Origin: Cryphonectria parasitica EP155
Lineage: Eukaryota; Ascomycota; Sordariomycetes; Diaporthales; Cryphonectriaceae
Assembly (NCBI RefSeq): GCF_011745365.1
Contig: NW_024468910.1
Coordinates: 682,001-746,000, forward strand
Reading direction: 5' to 3'
DNA length: 64,000 nucleotides
Shown: positions 11,401 to 22,696 of the stretch, piece after piece
How the letters are laid out: each line of letters starts with the position of its first letter
Numbering within the stretch: the stretch's first letter is position 1
Notes under the pieces: model-generated
Database searches by the model: none
What the model saw: the letters and a program-made list of their open reading frames with translations, nothing else
What the model was told of the DNA's origin: nothing
Program-made: the position numbers and the translations under genes

Positions 11401-12634
11401 TGTTTCAGAAGCTTTATCAGCTTTAGCTTGAGAGCATTAGGGATTGGAATGTGCCTTGCTTGAAAGACTTCGTAGAGTACAGTTCTGATTTCTTGCAAGG
11501 GAGCTACTTTCTCAATGATCTTTCCAATCTCAGTAAAGTCCCATGCAAGGGCTTTGATCCTGTTTCTCAATATGTGTTTGAACATTTCCTTCTCAGCTTT
11601 AGAAAACCCTTCATAGTTTTTCTCTTGCATAGCAGCCCATCGATCAGATCTCAGGCGCTAATCAGGATTCAGATCGCTGAACTTGGATTCAATTTACTTA
11701 TCATACTTGGTAGGCTTTGTGGATCGCTGAGCTCATCTCATCTCCTCAATCTTAGCAAGCTTCTACTCAATCGTCCCTTCCGGTACTAAATCATTAGGCT
11801 GGGAATCATTAATTGGCTTAATCTTCTTATCTTTGAGCTTGTAAAGAGTATTAACCAGGCCTAAAACATCTTTTCTTTCCTTCTCCACACAATGTGGCTA
11901 GCGTGAATAGCGCTGGCTGCTGTGCATTTCATACAAGCAAGACTCTCGGATTGCTCCTTCCTTATTTACTATGGAGCAACCCTTCTTCAACTTCCTTCTC
12001 ATCAGTTCTACTATTAACTCGTTCACAACAGCCGCAATATCTCGTTCAGATATGAACATCACAGCTATATCTCTCTCCTCCAACAACATCTACTCTGGGA
12101 CGACTTCTCTGCTAACAGCCCTGCATTCCTCAGGATGGCTGCTAGCACTCAGTTTTTTGGTGTGGTTCTGTGTGAACTCTCTCCTTCAAGGAGTTTCTGA
12201 CTGCTGATTGTGATAATCAGTTGTACTTCTCCAAAAGCGAAGCTCGTACGGAGAAATCTGGGGATGGAGTGATTAAAGAAAAGCTTGATCTGCATTACAA
12301 ATAGCATTCCTAACAGTACAGAATGATTTGGCAATATCAATCTGTTGTTGATAATATAGAATATCATCTGTTCAGAGAAGCTGCTACAGAAAATATCGGT
12401 TTCAAGAATTTCAATAAGCGCTATATCTGATCTATTGTATGTATATAAGATAATATTCGATGTTAGCATATAAGATAAGCGCATGCTCGAATACAGAGAG
12501 AGAGCTATCAAGCTCATTTCAGCACCTGTATCCAGCATTGCTCGTACAGATTCATTCTCTTTACCTCTCAGCTGCAGAGAGATGTATGCTATCGGAGCGA
12601 TGCTTCTATCTCGGATGCTGCTGAGAGCAGTCAT
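8442..12634 (-). pseudogene. Element M pol: protease, RT, RNase H, integrase
   Basis: Protease: AMLDTGAEMSLI near 12530, active-site DTG intact. RT starts about 11630 (IRTVLYEVFQARHIPIPNAL, then SHASYRNN). The palm motif reads ATNSIAQFIRI...QPFLNNIPV at about 11012; NN replaces the catalytic Asp pair, so this copy is dead. RNase H ends with DFTIKHISESKNPVADALSR at about 10150. In the integrase, PLKKATAAEIRKFI, then REPENKAEIAK and VQISSYNPYAQKQVEANHL (9291-9551) give the core up to the catalytic Glu; the Asp before GGPENK-type residues is Asn. The C-terminal part near 8950-8800 has LVLIYNHIRKM and YELKITDRVLLKGTYSATNL. No chromodomain is seen. Confidence 0.88.
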
Positions 12635-13000
12635 GAAAGCTATTATAGGAGGAAATGAGGATTTGTTGAAAGCTCAAATCATATTAACAGTAGGCTTGAT
12701 ATAGCCAGATTTAGCAATAAGAGATAAAGCTTGAACTGCGAGTAGTTGAGCTAGTCTCGAAAGATACTCAGTAATATCCCAAGTGTTGATAATCTAATTA
12801 TCAATAAGCTCTTCAGGCTGGGAAAGCGTCGAGATTCCGGGTTTATGCTGCAATAAATTGGCTGATCCAGCAGTATCTACCTTATACAGGTTCGAGCTGG
12901 TTTGATTATCAAGATCAATAACTTTTCGAGCTCCAGAGCTAACTCCTTGAAAACTATGAATCAGATGAGCTCCTCATCCTAGTAATATAACTGTTATCTC

Positions 13001-15235
13001 TCAGCCTGAGATCTTCAATGAGTGATTTAGGAACTGATTCAGAAGCTTGTTACTAATAGCCTGAATTGTTAGCTCTCTATCTAGACTGTTGGATTGCTTG
13101 TTGAATTCCTCTGGTCCAATATTCCCGAAATGTATAGAGATCTCAACAGTTCTCATACTTGCATCTCCTCCAACCTCATCATCATCATACCCAGCCTTCC
13201 TAATACAGCACTTCTTTGCTTTACTCGCATTTATCTGAGCTTGAACAGATCCAATACCTACAGCATTGATGCTGAGAAGCTTTAGTAGATACAATTCAGC
13301 TTGAGCTGAAGTGAGATATAACTTCCCTACTTGAATCTCACTAGCATTGCTAAGGATCTCAATATTATTAGTCCTATACTGATTGTTGCATCTGAGAACG
13401 GAATCGGTCTCTTCCCACAGTATCTTATTCTTAGCTATCTCAGAGTCTCTACGCTATTTCTCATCCTCTTGAATCAGGCTAATATATCGAGAGATCCAAA
13501 AATCCTCAACACCCTTCAGCTGCTGATCCTTACAGAGACTGAGAATCAGACGGATTATACCGCCTTTGGAATTATCTCGAGCGGATATAATCTAGCTATA
13601 TAATACTGGTTTTAATCTAGAGTTCAGAAACTCCGAATGATTGCTAAGATGCCACTCTAGCTTCGCTAATGCTAGAGCATAGCAAATGCTATAGTTCATA
13701 ATAGTACGGAGTTCTATGCATTCATAAGCTTTATAGAACTTCAATCTACAGCTGTAGCATCTGTATAGAGTTCTATCCTTCTTCAGAATTTCATTGATCT
13801 CCGCTTGTTATACTTCAGAGTACTGCTTCCCTTCGTTCTCCGGACTTGTGTAGGTAATACTCATCTGTAAGGAATTTGCATTCCCCTGGAAAGGATTTCT
13901 CGCAGAAACAGTTTGGAAATGCTTGATTAGTTGTAAGATCTCCTGTAGAGCTTTGGTTTGATTATACGAAACATTCTGCATCTGTCTGAGAGCATTAGTC
14001 TGCAGCTTTAAGAATTTTGCTATTGCAATTTAATCAATACGGAATTGCTCCATCATTAAAGCTAACTAGTTGTATCCTTAGTTGCTCTTCTAAGCAGATT
14101 TAGCCTTTAAGATCTGCTTAATCAGTTCAGGCTAAGCTTGCTAATTACAAATTAACTATTAAAGCAGTTAATAGTATGATAGCTCTACTGCTTGTTCCAA
14201 CGGATTCATCGGTTGACTGGGAGCACTATGCATTGGATGTAGAACAGAAACAGGCTGTATCTGGTCAAGGACTAGCTGAGGTAGAGGTATAGAAGGACTT
14301 TGGAATTGAGCCTGTTGATAAAGTTGAAGATTAGTAGCACTGGAAGCAAGTTAGTCTTGAGTCTCCTTCTGAAGTGCTTCACAATAAACCTCCAACAGCT
14401 TTTTCATAAGATAAGGCTACTTCTTGTTGCTAACGCTTTCAGCAGTAATACTATAGTTAGCTTGGAAGCGCTTAATCCAGATTGAAAAGAGCTTCATCCA
14501 TGCTTCTGCCACAGATTGACTATCTCTGATCTTAAGACAAGTGAGAGCATTATTATAATCTACAATGAATGATCAGAGGCTAACAGCATTAGTAATGAAA
14601 CGGTTGTTGATGATATTCAGACGCTCCTGCTCGGAGATATACGCCTGGAGATGATTCCAAGGATGATAAGCAACCAACAGTCGCTTCTTCTATTCATTCC
14701 AAGTTTTAGCGCTTGTAGTAAATCTCTCCACTTCTCCAGCAACGATTATATCTGTATAGAAGCCTTTCATGAAGTTGAGTACTTGAGTATCATCAATCCC
14801 TTTGATCTGATGCTATCAGTTGAATCGCTTCAGCTACAAGGAGACTTTCACACGAGCAAACAACATCAACCCACCACCAGCAAGCTTACTGTAGGAGGGG
14901 AATCTGAAGTTCTGACTATAGTGGTTGTTGGCCAGATAGTCAGCTGAACTGAGTATCTGATTAGAAGAGCTCTCAGACGTAAAGGCTATCTTCCCTCTTA
15001 GTTGTTGCTTCCTCCGATGTTTCTTTGCCTTCCTAGTTCGAGGTCCTTGAGTTGAGAGCGCTACAGCCGGAATGCCTTCCGTATCCTGCAGAAAACAATA
15101 CTGTAGAGGTCGAGAGGGTTCAGATGCTTGAGGGAGGTTCAGTCTGTGAGTAGAGCGTGCATAAGGTTTGTCTTGTGATAAATAACAAAGGATTGAGTTA
15201 GCTGTTCTGTGCTGCACTAGAATTTTCTTTATCAA
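13001..15235 (-). pseudogene. Element M gag and gag-pol linker
   Basis: Basic N-terminal segment at 15235-14834 (RTRKAKKHRRKQQLRGK). A capsid-like region follows at about 14800-14480 (VERFTTSAKTWNE, LLVAYHPWNHLQAYISEQ). The zinc knuckle at 13718-13759 reads CYSCRLKFYKAYEC, i.e. CX2CX4[H->Y]X4C with His replaced by Tyr, as RIP would do. From 13294 to 13001 the frame stays open for 97 codons before the protease. Scattered stops make it a pseudogene. Confidence 0.75.
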
Positions 15236-15975
15236 TAGTCCTGCTAATCAATGGAGGCATTTCTGACTAGGTATAAGGCGTCGATTAAAGTTTAATATCG
15301 GATGATATCGTCGTAATTCTTAACTTCTATTCCTCGTATGCACTAACAGTTCCTTATCTTCACCTCTCTGTGTTCTTTGCTTTTGGGATAATGCAATCAG
15401 CAAGCTTTTAATCCAAAGGATCAATGTAGCTAGACGTGTCCAGGTAGAGCGTGCTGATCGGACTATTGCAAGGAGCACAGACCTTGTTAATCATACCACT
15501 TTTCTCCGCAGAATACCATCCACCAAAAGCATCCCACTTTGTAATTTAACCATGAACCCACATCCAACATGGTTAAACTTTCCACTGCAGCTTGTACAGG
15601 TCTAAGCTGTATCAGCTTCTGTGTAGGATTGTTGATTAATGTGGGAAATGTTGGAAAAAGGAATTCGTTTCTTCATAATATTAGCTTGCAGGCTCAATAT
15701 ATCGTTTACCAGCTTACGATCAGAACTCACATCACTCCTCCTCTGTTCACCCATCTTCTCTCTACGAGAGATCTCAGGCATAACCCAGAGTCCAGATATG
15801 ATGCACAGCCTGTTGTATAAGCATGATAGATAAAGGAAATAAAAGAGCTTAGCAGGGAAAAAGAGTGCGCCCGTCCATAGGGTAAACTTGCTGCTCTTAC
15901 TGATTCTCACGAACTGTGATGCAAACAGCCCTGAGCTACCAGCCTGAACAGCTAAGTCTACACTCACCGCACCAT
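15236..15975 (-). other. Element M 5' leader with primer-binding site
   Basis: Immediately inside the 5' LTR, one base from its end, the minus strand reads TGGTGCGGTGAGTGTAG (about 15958-15974). It begins with TGG as expected for pairing to a tRNA CCA end; I cannot name the tRNA. A minus frame from 15967 to 15602 is open (121 codons from a GTG) but its product is not recognised and no ATG starts it. The rest is leader sequence with no other feature seen. Confidence 0.55.
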
Positions 15976-16294
15976 TGAACCAGAACTAGGGCGCTGTCGC
16001 CCTCGAAAGAAAAAGGGACAAACAGCTGCCGAAGCAATGGGCAAGGGCTCGTGCAACCCAAGCGTGCCTGTGCAGATGAGGACAGCAAACTAAGGCCACA
16101 CGGGCACAAGAACAGGGTGAAAAACCTGTCTTAGACCTGTCCAAAGGGTTCAAAATTGAAAAGAAGAGAAAGGATGCTTCATTGTTGCTTATAGCTAAAG
16201 AATTTGAAAAGTGGGTGGTATCCTTTATATGTATGAGGACCCTTGACCCACTGTACTCCATGTCCCACGGACTACCACCCTGGCCACCACAACA
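15976..16294 (-). repeat. Element M 5' LTR
   Basis: 319 bp, TGTTGTGGTGG...CTGGTTCA on the minus strand, less mutated than the 3' LTR. The right flank GTGG (16295-16298) equals the left flank of the 3' LTR, proving that the two belong to one insertion. Confidence 0.93.
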
Positions 16295-16609
16295 GTGGTA
16301 TCTGTGCTTGAGAAGTGCTTGGTTTTCAGACGACGGACTGTGGCTGTATCTCGAGGTTACAGATAGCGGGAGGGAAATATCCGGCCTTGTTTGAGTCATT
16401 GAATACATCAGGGGGAAATTGCCTGATTGATACTCTGTGATGGCCTTGCTTGAGGCCTGGCCATTGTATGGCTTAGCTAGAGCTAGGGATCCTGAGGCAA
16501 ACGGAATAGGTGATGGCTTCACATCCTCATAGCGCCCTAGTTCTGATTTCAATGTGGCAGCTTCTAGAGAATTAAGCTCGAAGAATGTATTCACATACTC
16601 TACTTGCAT
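16295..16609 (-). pseudogene. Ty1/copia RT-RNase H part (upstream half of split gene)
   Basis: An undamaged minus frame from Met 16609 to the M insertion. It holds the copia signature between RT and RNase H: ITEYQSGNFPLMYSMTQTRP, then DISLPLSVTSRYSHSPSSEN and QALLKHRYH. In intact copia elements this leads to the SDW.GD RNase H block, which is found at 3560-3986 on the other side of M. Upstream of 16609 homology stops and the DNA turns AT-rich. Confidence 0.88.
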
Positions 16610-16889
16610 GCTTAGAAGACTTCCTGATTTTAATACTACTGTAGCAAAAGGTAGCTAAATGGGGCTACCGAACGGAATAAAATTGCTGATTGCAAGGGAT
16701 AAAAAGAGAGCTCTCAGACCTCAAGTTAATCTCTCTTGAAATACATGTAATAATTAATCTATAATATTTCAAGAGCTATTTATAACATTAATAAATAAAA
16801 CTCTTATTACAAAAAGTTAATTATTTCATATAATTACAAGTACTAATATTAGACAAACTTATATTACTCTTGTATTTTTTATTCACGAA
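16610..16889. other. AT-rich spacer
   Basis: About 280 bases without an open frame or a repeat that I can recognise; many short T/A runs. Confidence 0.5.
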
Positions 16890-17699
16890 TTGAGAAAGAT
16901 TATAAGTTCCGATCAACTCTGATTCTTCTTATTCTAGCTCTGCTATTCAAAACAGAAGCAGTTCAGCAATCTCTGAAAGCTTCTGCTTCATAGCAATATT
17001 CAAAGTTGTTATGCTATCTTCATTCGCCTGCTCTGAATCAGCTCCATGCTTTAATAGCAGCTGCATACAATCAGTATTTTCATAACGGATAGCTATAACA
17101 AGCAGTGTATCTTTATATAAGTTTGTGCTGTTTATATTTTTTAAGCAAAGCTCTCAAGCTTCAGAGCAGTCTTCCAAAAGGAGCTGCAGAAGCATATGGC
17201 CTTCAGTCGTATTTTTTGCTGAAAGATGGAGTGCTGTATCTCCTAAACAATCCTGCTGAAGCAAGTCAATGCTAGTATGCAGCAAAAGCTTCACAATATC
17301 CTTTTTATTATTCTAAAAACGCTCTATGAGTATACGGAGAACAAAGTGAAATATTGCATCGCCATCATCGTAAGAAATTGGAATATTGAAATCCATATCG
17401 CTATTGAACAGCAAGAGCTGCAGCATTTCTAACCCGCACAAACATACATCGAAGAACACTCATGTTTGCGGCTTTATCAGCACGATTTTCAAATCAAGCA
17501 GCAGCTGAACCTTTTCAATATCCCTAGCTAGGATAGCAGATGCAAGAGCTGCTGATTCTGCATCTGTCTTTCGGCTATCTTCGAGGAATAGCGAAGAAGA
17601 GCTATAGCAGGAAAAGCATAATGTTGCAGGAGAGCCTGATAAATGAGATAATATCAGTAACATAAGCGAGTCCATGGCGTTTAAGAACGAAATGAACAA
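16890..17699 (-). pseudogene. Ankyrin-repeat protein gene, decayed
   Basis: The minus frame from Met 17699 to about 16900 is nearly continuous and contains at least four ankyrin-type repeats: ALASAILARDIEKVQLLLD, then GDTALHLSAKNTTEGHMLLQ (about 17245), then DTLLVIAIRYENTDCMQLLL and KHGADSEQANEDSITTLNIA (about 17130-17030). Several stops occur, for example after ILIERF and CSEA. This is the only recognisable non-transposon gene. Ankyrin genes are large families in ascomycetes and could be RIP targets themselves, or RIP may have leaked from neighbouring repeats. Partner and role unknown. Confidence 0.8.
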
Positions 17700-18297
17700 G
17701 CAGAAAAAAATAAATGCTGTGCTATTTGCTTAAAACTTTATAAATTCTGCTAAATTTATACTATATTTATATTACTTTTTTGTATATCAATATGCTATTA
17801 GATATAATCAAGAAGACATGAATATATAGCTTTTATAAATAGATACGCTTATTGGAATAAGCAGCTCCTTTAATTCGGAAAACATATTTTGTAAACTCAG
17901 CTGAAGTACTATCTTTGAAAAGAGGAATCTGTAAATCTGCTAAATTCTATAATTCGAAATAATAGCTAAAAAAAGCAATTTGTTTTTAAAATAATACTGC
18001 AGTACTAACACTACTAATACTATTAATAAATAATAGCAATAGCTGTAGCTATTTCTTGAAGATTAAATTAACATATAAACAACAGATGCATTTGATTCGA
18101 GGAGTATAGAATTCTATAAAGCGCAATTAGGAAATCCAAACCATTATTGAGATACAAAATGGGATCTGAGCTTATGAATATTACTTTTTGCTCAAATCAG
18201 ATATTAAACTTTGAACATATTGGAACAATATGACTGTTTTTTCTATATATGCAATAGGTTTTACTAAAGCAAAGTACTCATTTTCCGGCTGCTATTT
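17700..18297. other. AT-rich intergenic stretch
   Basis: No frame or repeat recognised. Very rich in A+T with short direct repeats such as tactaatact around 18015-18030. It probably represents heavily decayed DNA between the ankyrin gene and the solo LTR. Confidence 0.5.
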
Positions 18298-18301
18298 ACA
18301 T

Positions 18302-18626
18302 TGAATCAGAACTAGGGCGCCGTCGCTCTCGAAAGAAAAAAAAAGGAACAAACAGCTGCCGAAGCAATGAGCAAGAGCTCGTGCAACTCAAGCGTGCTTG
18401 TACAGATGAGGACAGCAAACTAAAGCCACACGAGCGCAAGAACAGGGTGAAAAACCTGTCTTAGACCTGTTCAAAGGGTTCAAAATTGAAAAGAAGAGAA
18501 AGGATGCTTGCTTGTTTTTTTTATAGCTAAAGAATTTAAAAAGTGAGTGATATCCTTTATATGTATGAGGACCCTTAACCCACTGTACTCCATGTCTCAC
18601 GGACTACCACCCTAGCCACCACAACA
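18302..18626 (-). repeat. Solo LTR of family M
   Basis: 325-bp copy of the M LTR (TGTTGTTGTGG side at 18626, TGAATCAG at 18302), flanked by ACAT at 18298-18301 and 18627-18630. The 4-bp duplication shows an independent insertion followed by LTR-LTR recombination. It has small insertions in an A run near 18336. Confidence 0.9.
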
Positions 18627-18630
18627 ACAT

Positions 18631-18757
18631 ATAAACTATATATTTTCAAAAGTATATCAGAATCAATTAAAATATACAAAGTTTGAAATTAAGGTCTACT
18701 ATATGTGAGTTCCGAAATTACTTAAATTTCAAATTTGAAATTTAGTTACTACTTTAT
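18631..18757. repeat. Spacer containing a perfect 22-bp AT palindrome
   Basis: Positions 18723-18744 read the same on both strands, centred on CAAATTTG. The surrounding 100 bases are AT-rich with related gaaatt words. Confidence 0.7.
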
Positions 18758-19093
18758 TATTATAACCCATCCAGTATGCAAGTCACAGGAAAGACCCGGC
18801 CAACAAAGAACCAGGTATCGCAACTCAGTGTCGGACAACAGACAGTATTACATAACCAGGGTTAGGGTTATAATGGTTGCACAGTCAAAGAAGTTAACGA
18901 TCGACTCTGTTAACCAGTTGAAGAAGTCAATAACCGACTCTGTCAACCCCTACTGAAGAGCTGAATATATAAGAATACATTCATTACTACTAGATAGACT
19001 ATCAGAATATAGCTCTTCAGTTATTAATCTAAGTATTCATTTATTATATACTTGAATAGCTTTAAAAGCGAATAATTAATACTTATACGGATT
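18758..19093 (+). mobile_element. Chromovirus A2: 5' LTR, first part
   Basis: Plus-oriented family A LTR starting TATTATAACCC (TGTTATGACCC after transitions), interrupted at 19093/19094 by A3 with the target GGATT duplicated (19089-19093 and 33958-33962). Its U3 has a different module: two related copies of a block with cgactctgttaac at about 18895-18950. It resumes at 33963. Confidence 0.88.
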
Positions 19094-21525
19094 TGTAATG
19101 AGCACTGCAGTAATCCGAAGATTTCAAAGTATACAAAGGGTTTTATGCTAATAAGAGCGATGCCAAGTATAGGCCTTGAATACGGAAATACAACTGAGTA
19201 ACTATGCAAGTATTCACTGCTTTTGGAGCTATTAGAGTAGGAGAGTAATCTGATACTTAGATTAATAACTGAAGAGCTATGTACTGAATCTATCTAATGG
19301 TAATAAATGCGCGGTTATATATCCAGCTCTTCAGTATGGATTGCGGGGATTGCTGGCGAGCTTAGCAATCCAAGGTATGAAGCTCGCTGGGATTGCTAGC
19401 AAGCTCATCGATCCTCCCTTCTTTACAACCCTAACCCTGGATTATGTAATCAATGCTTTGTTAGAACGTTGAATTCTTGATACCTGGTTCTTGTTATTCG
19501 TAACCTGTTTCGTAATCTGCATGTTGGATGGATTATAACATCATCTCCCTTCTATCAGTTGTTATTCTCAACGATCTTCTGTAAGTATTTTAGCAAGTTT
19601 TCCGTATGCATGATCTTGCCTTCTTAATCGAGATGAATAATAAAGTTGCGAAACCGAAATCTTCGAATCCTCGTTCTAACAGAAAGAAGCAGAAAAGCTT
19701 TCTTCTTCAGTCTATTTTTTTAAACAGTTTCAATATGCATTCTTGTTCCTATTGTAACAATTGGAGCCTGAAGTTGTATATTGTTTCTCCTTACGATTCG
19801 TTCCGTTATTCAGAGTATGTTTCTCAGAATTGCGCTAAGTGCGATGTTCTGGAATCAACGAATGCTGCTAAACTTCTTCTCACTTCTACTCAATACCAAA
19901 AACTGAAGGATGAGATAGAGGAGTTGGAGCTAAAATTAACTAGGTTGCATTAACAAAAGAAGGTATAGCGTGAAAGGATATCTCGAGCTATCCGTTAAAA
20001 TCTCAAGAATCTCGAAGAGCTTGAGAAGGAAAAGGCTGAGAAGGCTAAAGCTGAGAAGGTGCGTATTGCTGCTGAAGTGCAGGCTATAGTAGCTGAGAAA
20101 TCTGCTATTGTAGCTGAAGATTCTTCTTTTGAGAGTTTTGATTGGAATTCTGTAAACTTGGGGAATTCAGTAGTGGATTAGTTAGGTTTCCTGGAGAGTG
20201 AAATTTCTGAAGCCTCTGAGCTTCGGTTCAGGGCGGAGCGATCGTTCTAGATGCTGGTTTCTTTTCTTTTTTAATACTCAGCTACTTTTTTCTGAGCATT
20301 TTTAATGTTTTTCTGTAATTCCTACGAATTTTCACTTGCTGAATAATCTTTCCATTTGATAAGGTATTCCCTCGTACTGTTTATGCTTTTGTATCTGAGA
20401 ATCTTTTCTACTTCATATTCTAATTCATTGTTTTCCACTTCCGCTGCATCATCCGCTAGTATTTCCTATGCTGCTAATTCCAGCAGTAAGATATAGAAAA
20501 CTAGATATATTCTTATCCTATAAGATAATGCTAACTTATAATTAATTAGGGAAATTTATTATAGAATTTTGAATAATTCTAACTTTTTGTAATCAAGTTT
20601 GTTGCTGGATCTAGTTGTTTTAATATTTTTCCGAAGTAGGTAGATCTTATTTCCCTTCTATAGGATTGGTTTCTCAATTCTTTTGAAGTTTGTATATTGT
20701 ATTATTCGTTTCTGAATGAATTATAGTTCTAATTGGAGTTCTTTCTGAACTTTCTTAATCTTTTTAACTTTTTTGTTTGCAGCTTCTGCATCTGCTTCTA
20801 GCAATGCTTTATAATAAGCTGTTGAATTATATCTATAGAATATGAAGAATAATAACTTCTTTATTATACTTATATCTGCATTATTATAAGCAAATTATAT
20901 AAGAAATAATAGATTAATCTAATTATTCTATTTCTAGTTGATATAGTATTAAAGATACTATTCAATAATCTGATTTATTCTTTCTATTTATTTATCTATT
21001 TGCAGATGAAATGCTATAAACATTCTGTAATATATTCTAAGCTGTTTTATAAGCAAAATCTAAAATTTTGAATTGAACTTTCTATTTCTATTAGAGATTA
21101 CTTCTTCTAGTATGCTACAATTAGCAATAATCATTCTAAGAAATGCATATGCAAGTTCTTCTGCTATATTGCTTTCCTTATAAAGAAGGAAGTAAGCATA
21201 CTTGCTTAGTTTGCAAACTATTACTAGAATGCTATTATATTGTATTTTAGTTAAGAGTTCTTATAAGAAAGATAGCTTAATAATAAAGTTTAGATTGATA
21301 GATTATTACATAGTTATAAATACTAATAAGAGATGCAGTAGTTTATAAAGCTTATATCTTTCTGCTTTGTTTTTCTTGCAGCTGTTGTATTATTATAAAA
21401 AGTTTTCAATTCTCTTTCTAAAGCTTAGCAGATTCTAGTATCTTTTGATGCATTTATAGATTGCTTTAACTTCCTAGTATTCATATGCTAGTGCACTATA
21501 TATATTCTTAATATAGTTATCTTAT
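19094..21525 (-). mobile_element. Chromovirus A3, left part (3' LTR to integrase)
   Basis: Minus-strand family A element: 3' LTR 19094-19540 (447 bp), antisense gene, chromodomain (about 20250-20460), integrase up to 21525, where A4 interrupts it (TSD CTTAT at 21521-21525 and 28956-28960). It continues at 28961. Its own TSD is GGATT. Removing A4 leaves about 7.43 kb, the same as the other full copies. RIP damage is heavy. Confidence 0.92.
19606..20250 (+). pseudogene. A3 antisense gene, decayed but readable
   Basis: Plus frame from ATG 19606 (MHDLAFLIEM) to TAG 20248-20250, with the first 115 codons open. The cysteine cluster at about 19745-19855 reads CSYCNNWSLKLY...RYSEYVSQNCAKC, where three Cys have become Tyr. 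A helical charged stretch follows (KLKDEIEELELKLTRLH, then EELEKEKAEKAKAEK), then SSFESFDWNSVNLGNSVV and AERSF. Stops interrupt at 19954 and later. It converges tail to tail on the pol reading frame. Confidence 0.78.
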
Positions 21526-22043
21526 TGTAATGAGCACTGCAGCAATCCGAAGATTTCTAAGTACACGAAGGGGTTTATGCTAACAAGAGCGGTATCAAAG
21601 TGTCAAGTCCTTGAATACGGAACCGTACAAGTCCTAATAAGCGATGCAAGTGTTCACTGCCTTTGGAGCTACTTAGTATATGAAACTGAATACTTAGATT
21701 AACAACTGAAGAGCTATATACAATGATCTGTTTAATGGTAATGAACGTGTGATTATATATTCAGCTCTTCAGTGTAGCTTGTTGGGATCGCTAGCGAGTT
21801 TAGCGATCCAAGGTGTGAAGCTTGTTGGGATCGCTGACGAGCCCAACGATTCTCCTTCCTTTACAACTCTAATCCTGGATTATATAATCAATGCTTTGTT
21901 AGAACGTTAGATTCTTGATATCTGATTCTTGTTACTCGTAATCTGTTTCGTAATCTGCATGTTGGATGAGTTATAATATCATCTCCCTTCTATCAGTTAT
22001 TATTCCCAATGATCTTCTGTAAGTATTCTAGCAAATCTCCGTA

Positions 22044-22696
22044 TCTATGATCTTGCTTTCCTAATTGAGATGCTGAATAGAATTAACAAAGTTGCAAAAC
22101 CGAAATTCTCGAATCCTCGCTCTGATAAAAAGAAGCAGAAAGATCTCCTTCTTCAGTTCATTCTTTCAAACAGTTTCGATATGCATTTCTATTCTTATTG
22201 CAACAGTTGAGGCCTGCAATCGTGTATCGTTTCTCCTCACGATTTATCTCGTTGCTCGGAGTGCGTTTCCCAGAATCGCGCTAAGTACGACGTTCTGGAG
22301 CTGATGAACGCTGCTGAACTCCTCCTTATCTCTACTCAGTATCGAAAGCTGGAGGATGAGATAGAAGAGTTGGAGTTGAAGTTGCTTCGACTGCATTAAC
22401 AAAAGAAGATGTGGCGTGAGAGGATGTCTCGGGCTATTTGTCGAGGTCTCAAGAACTTCGAAGAGCTTGAGAAAGAGGAGGCTGAGGAAGCTGAGGCTGA
22501 GAGGGTGTGTGTTGCTGCTGAAGTGCAAGCTGTAGTAGCTGAGGAATCTGCTGTTGTAGCTGGAGATTCTTCTTTTGAGAGTTTTGACTGGAATTCTGTG
22601 GATCTGGGGAATGCAGTAGTGGATTAGTTGGGTTTCCTGGAGGGCGAGATCTCTGAGGCCCCTGGACCTCGCTCCGGGGCGGAGCGGTTGTCTTAG
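22044..22696 (+). pseudogene. A4 antisense gene (cysteine cluster, helix, acidic tail), three stops
   Basis: Plus frame from about 22044 (YDLAFLIEMLNRINK; first Met codon in frame at 22070) to TAG 22694-22696. Residues about 55-95: [C->Y]SYC, QSC, SRCSEC, then AKYDV, i.e. CX2CX7CX9CX2C plus two more Cys sites. Residues about 105-185 are heptad-like and charged (KLEDEIEELELKLLRLH, ELEKEEAEEAEAER). The tail has SSFESFDWNSVDLGNAVV and GAERLS. Only three stops occur in about 217 codons, fewer than in pol of the same copy. Its stop TAG overlaps the pol stop (TTA on plus, 22693-22695) by two bases. Confidence 0.8.

Larger units (their letters stand above)
3987..16294 (-). mobile_element. Ty3-type LTR retrotransposon M, full length, 12.3 kb
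   Basis: Two LTRs of 319 bp in the same orientation bound the element, and the target GTGG is duplicated at 3983-3986 and 16295-16298. Order on the minus strand: 5' LTR, primer-binding site, gag, protease, RT, RNase H, integrase, an extra ORF, polypurine tract, 3' LTR. A further ORF lies on the opposite strand between integrase and the extra ORF. The pol sequence belongs to the fungal Ty3 lineage whose RT box reads FLDD rather than YLDD. The LTRs differ at roughly ten positions, all transitions, consistent with RIP after insertion. Confidence 0.92.
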
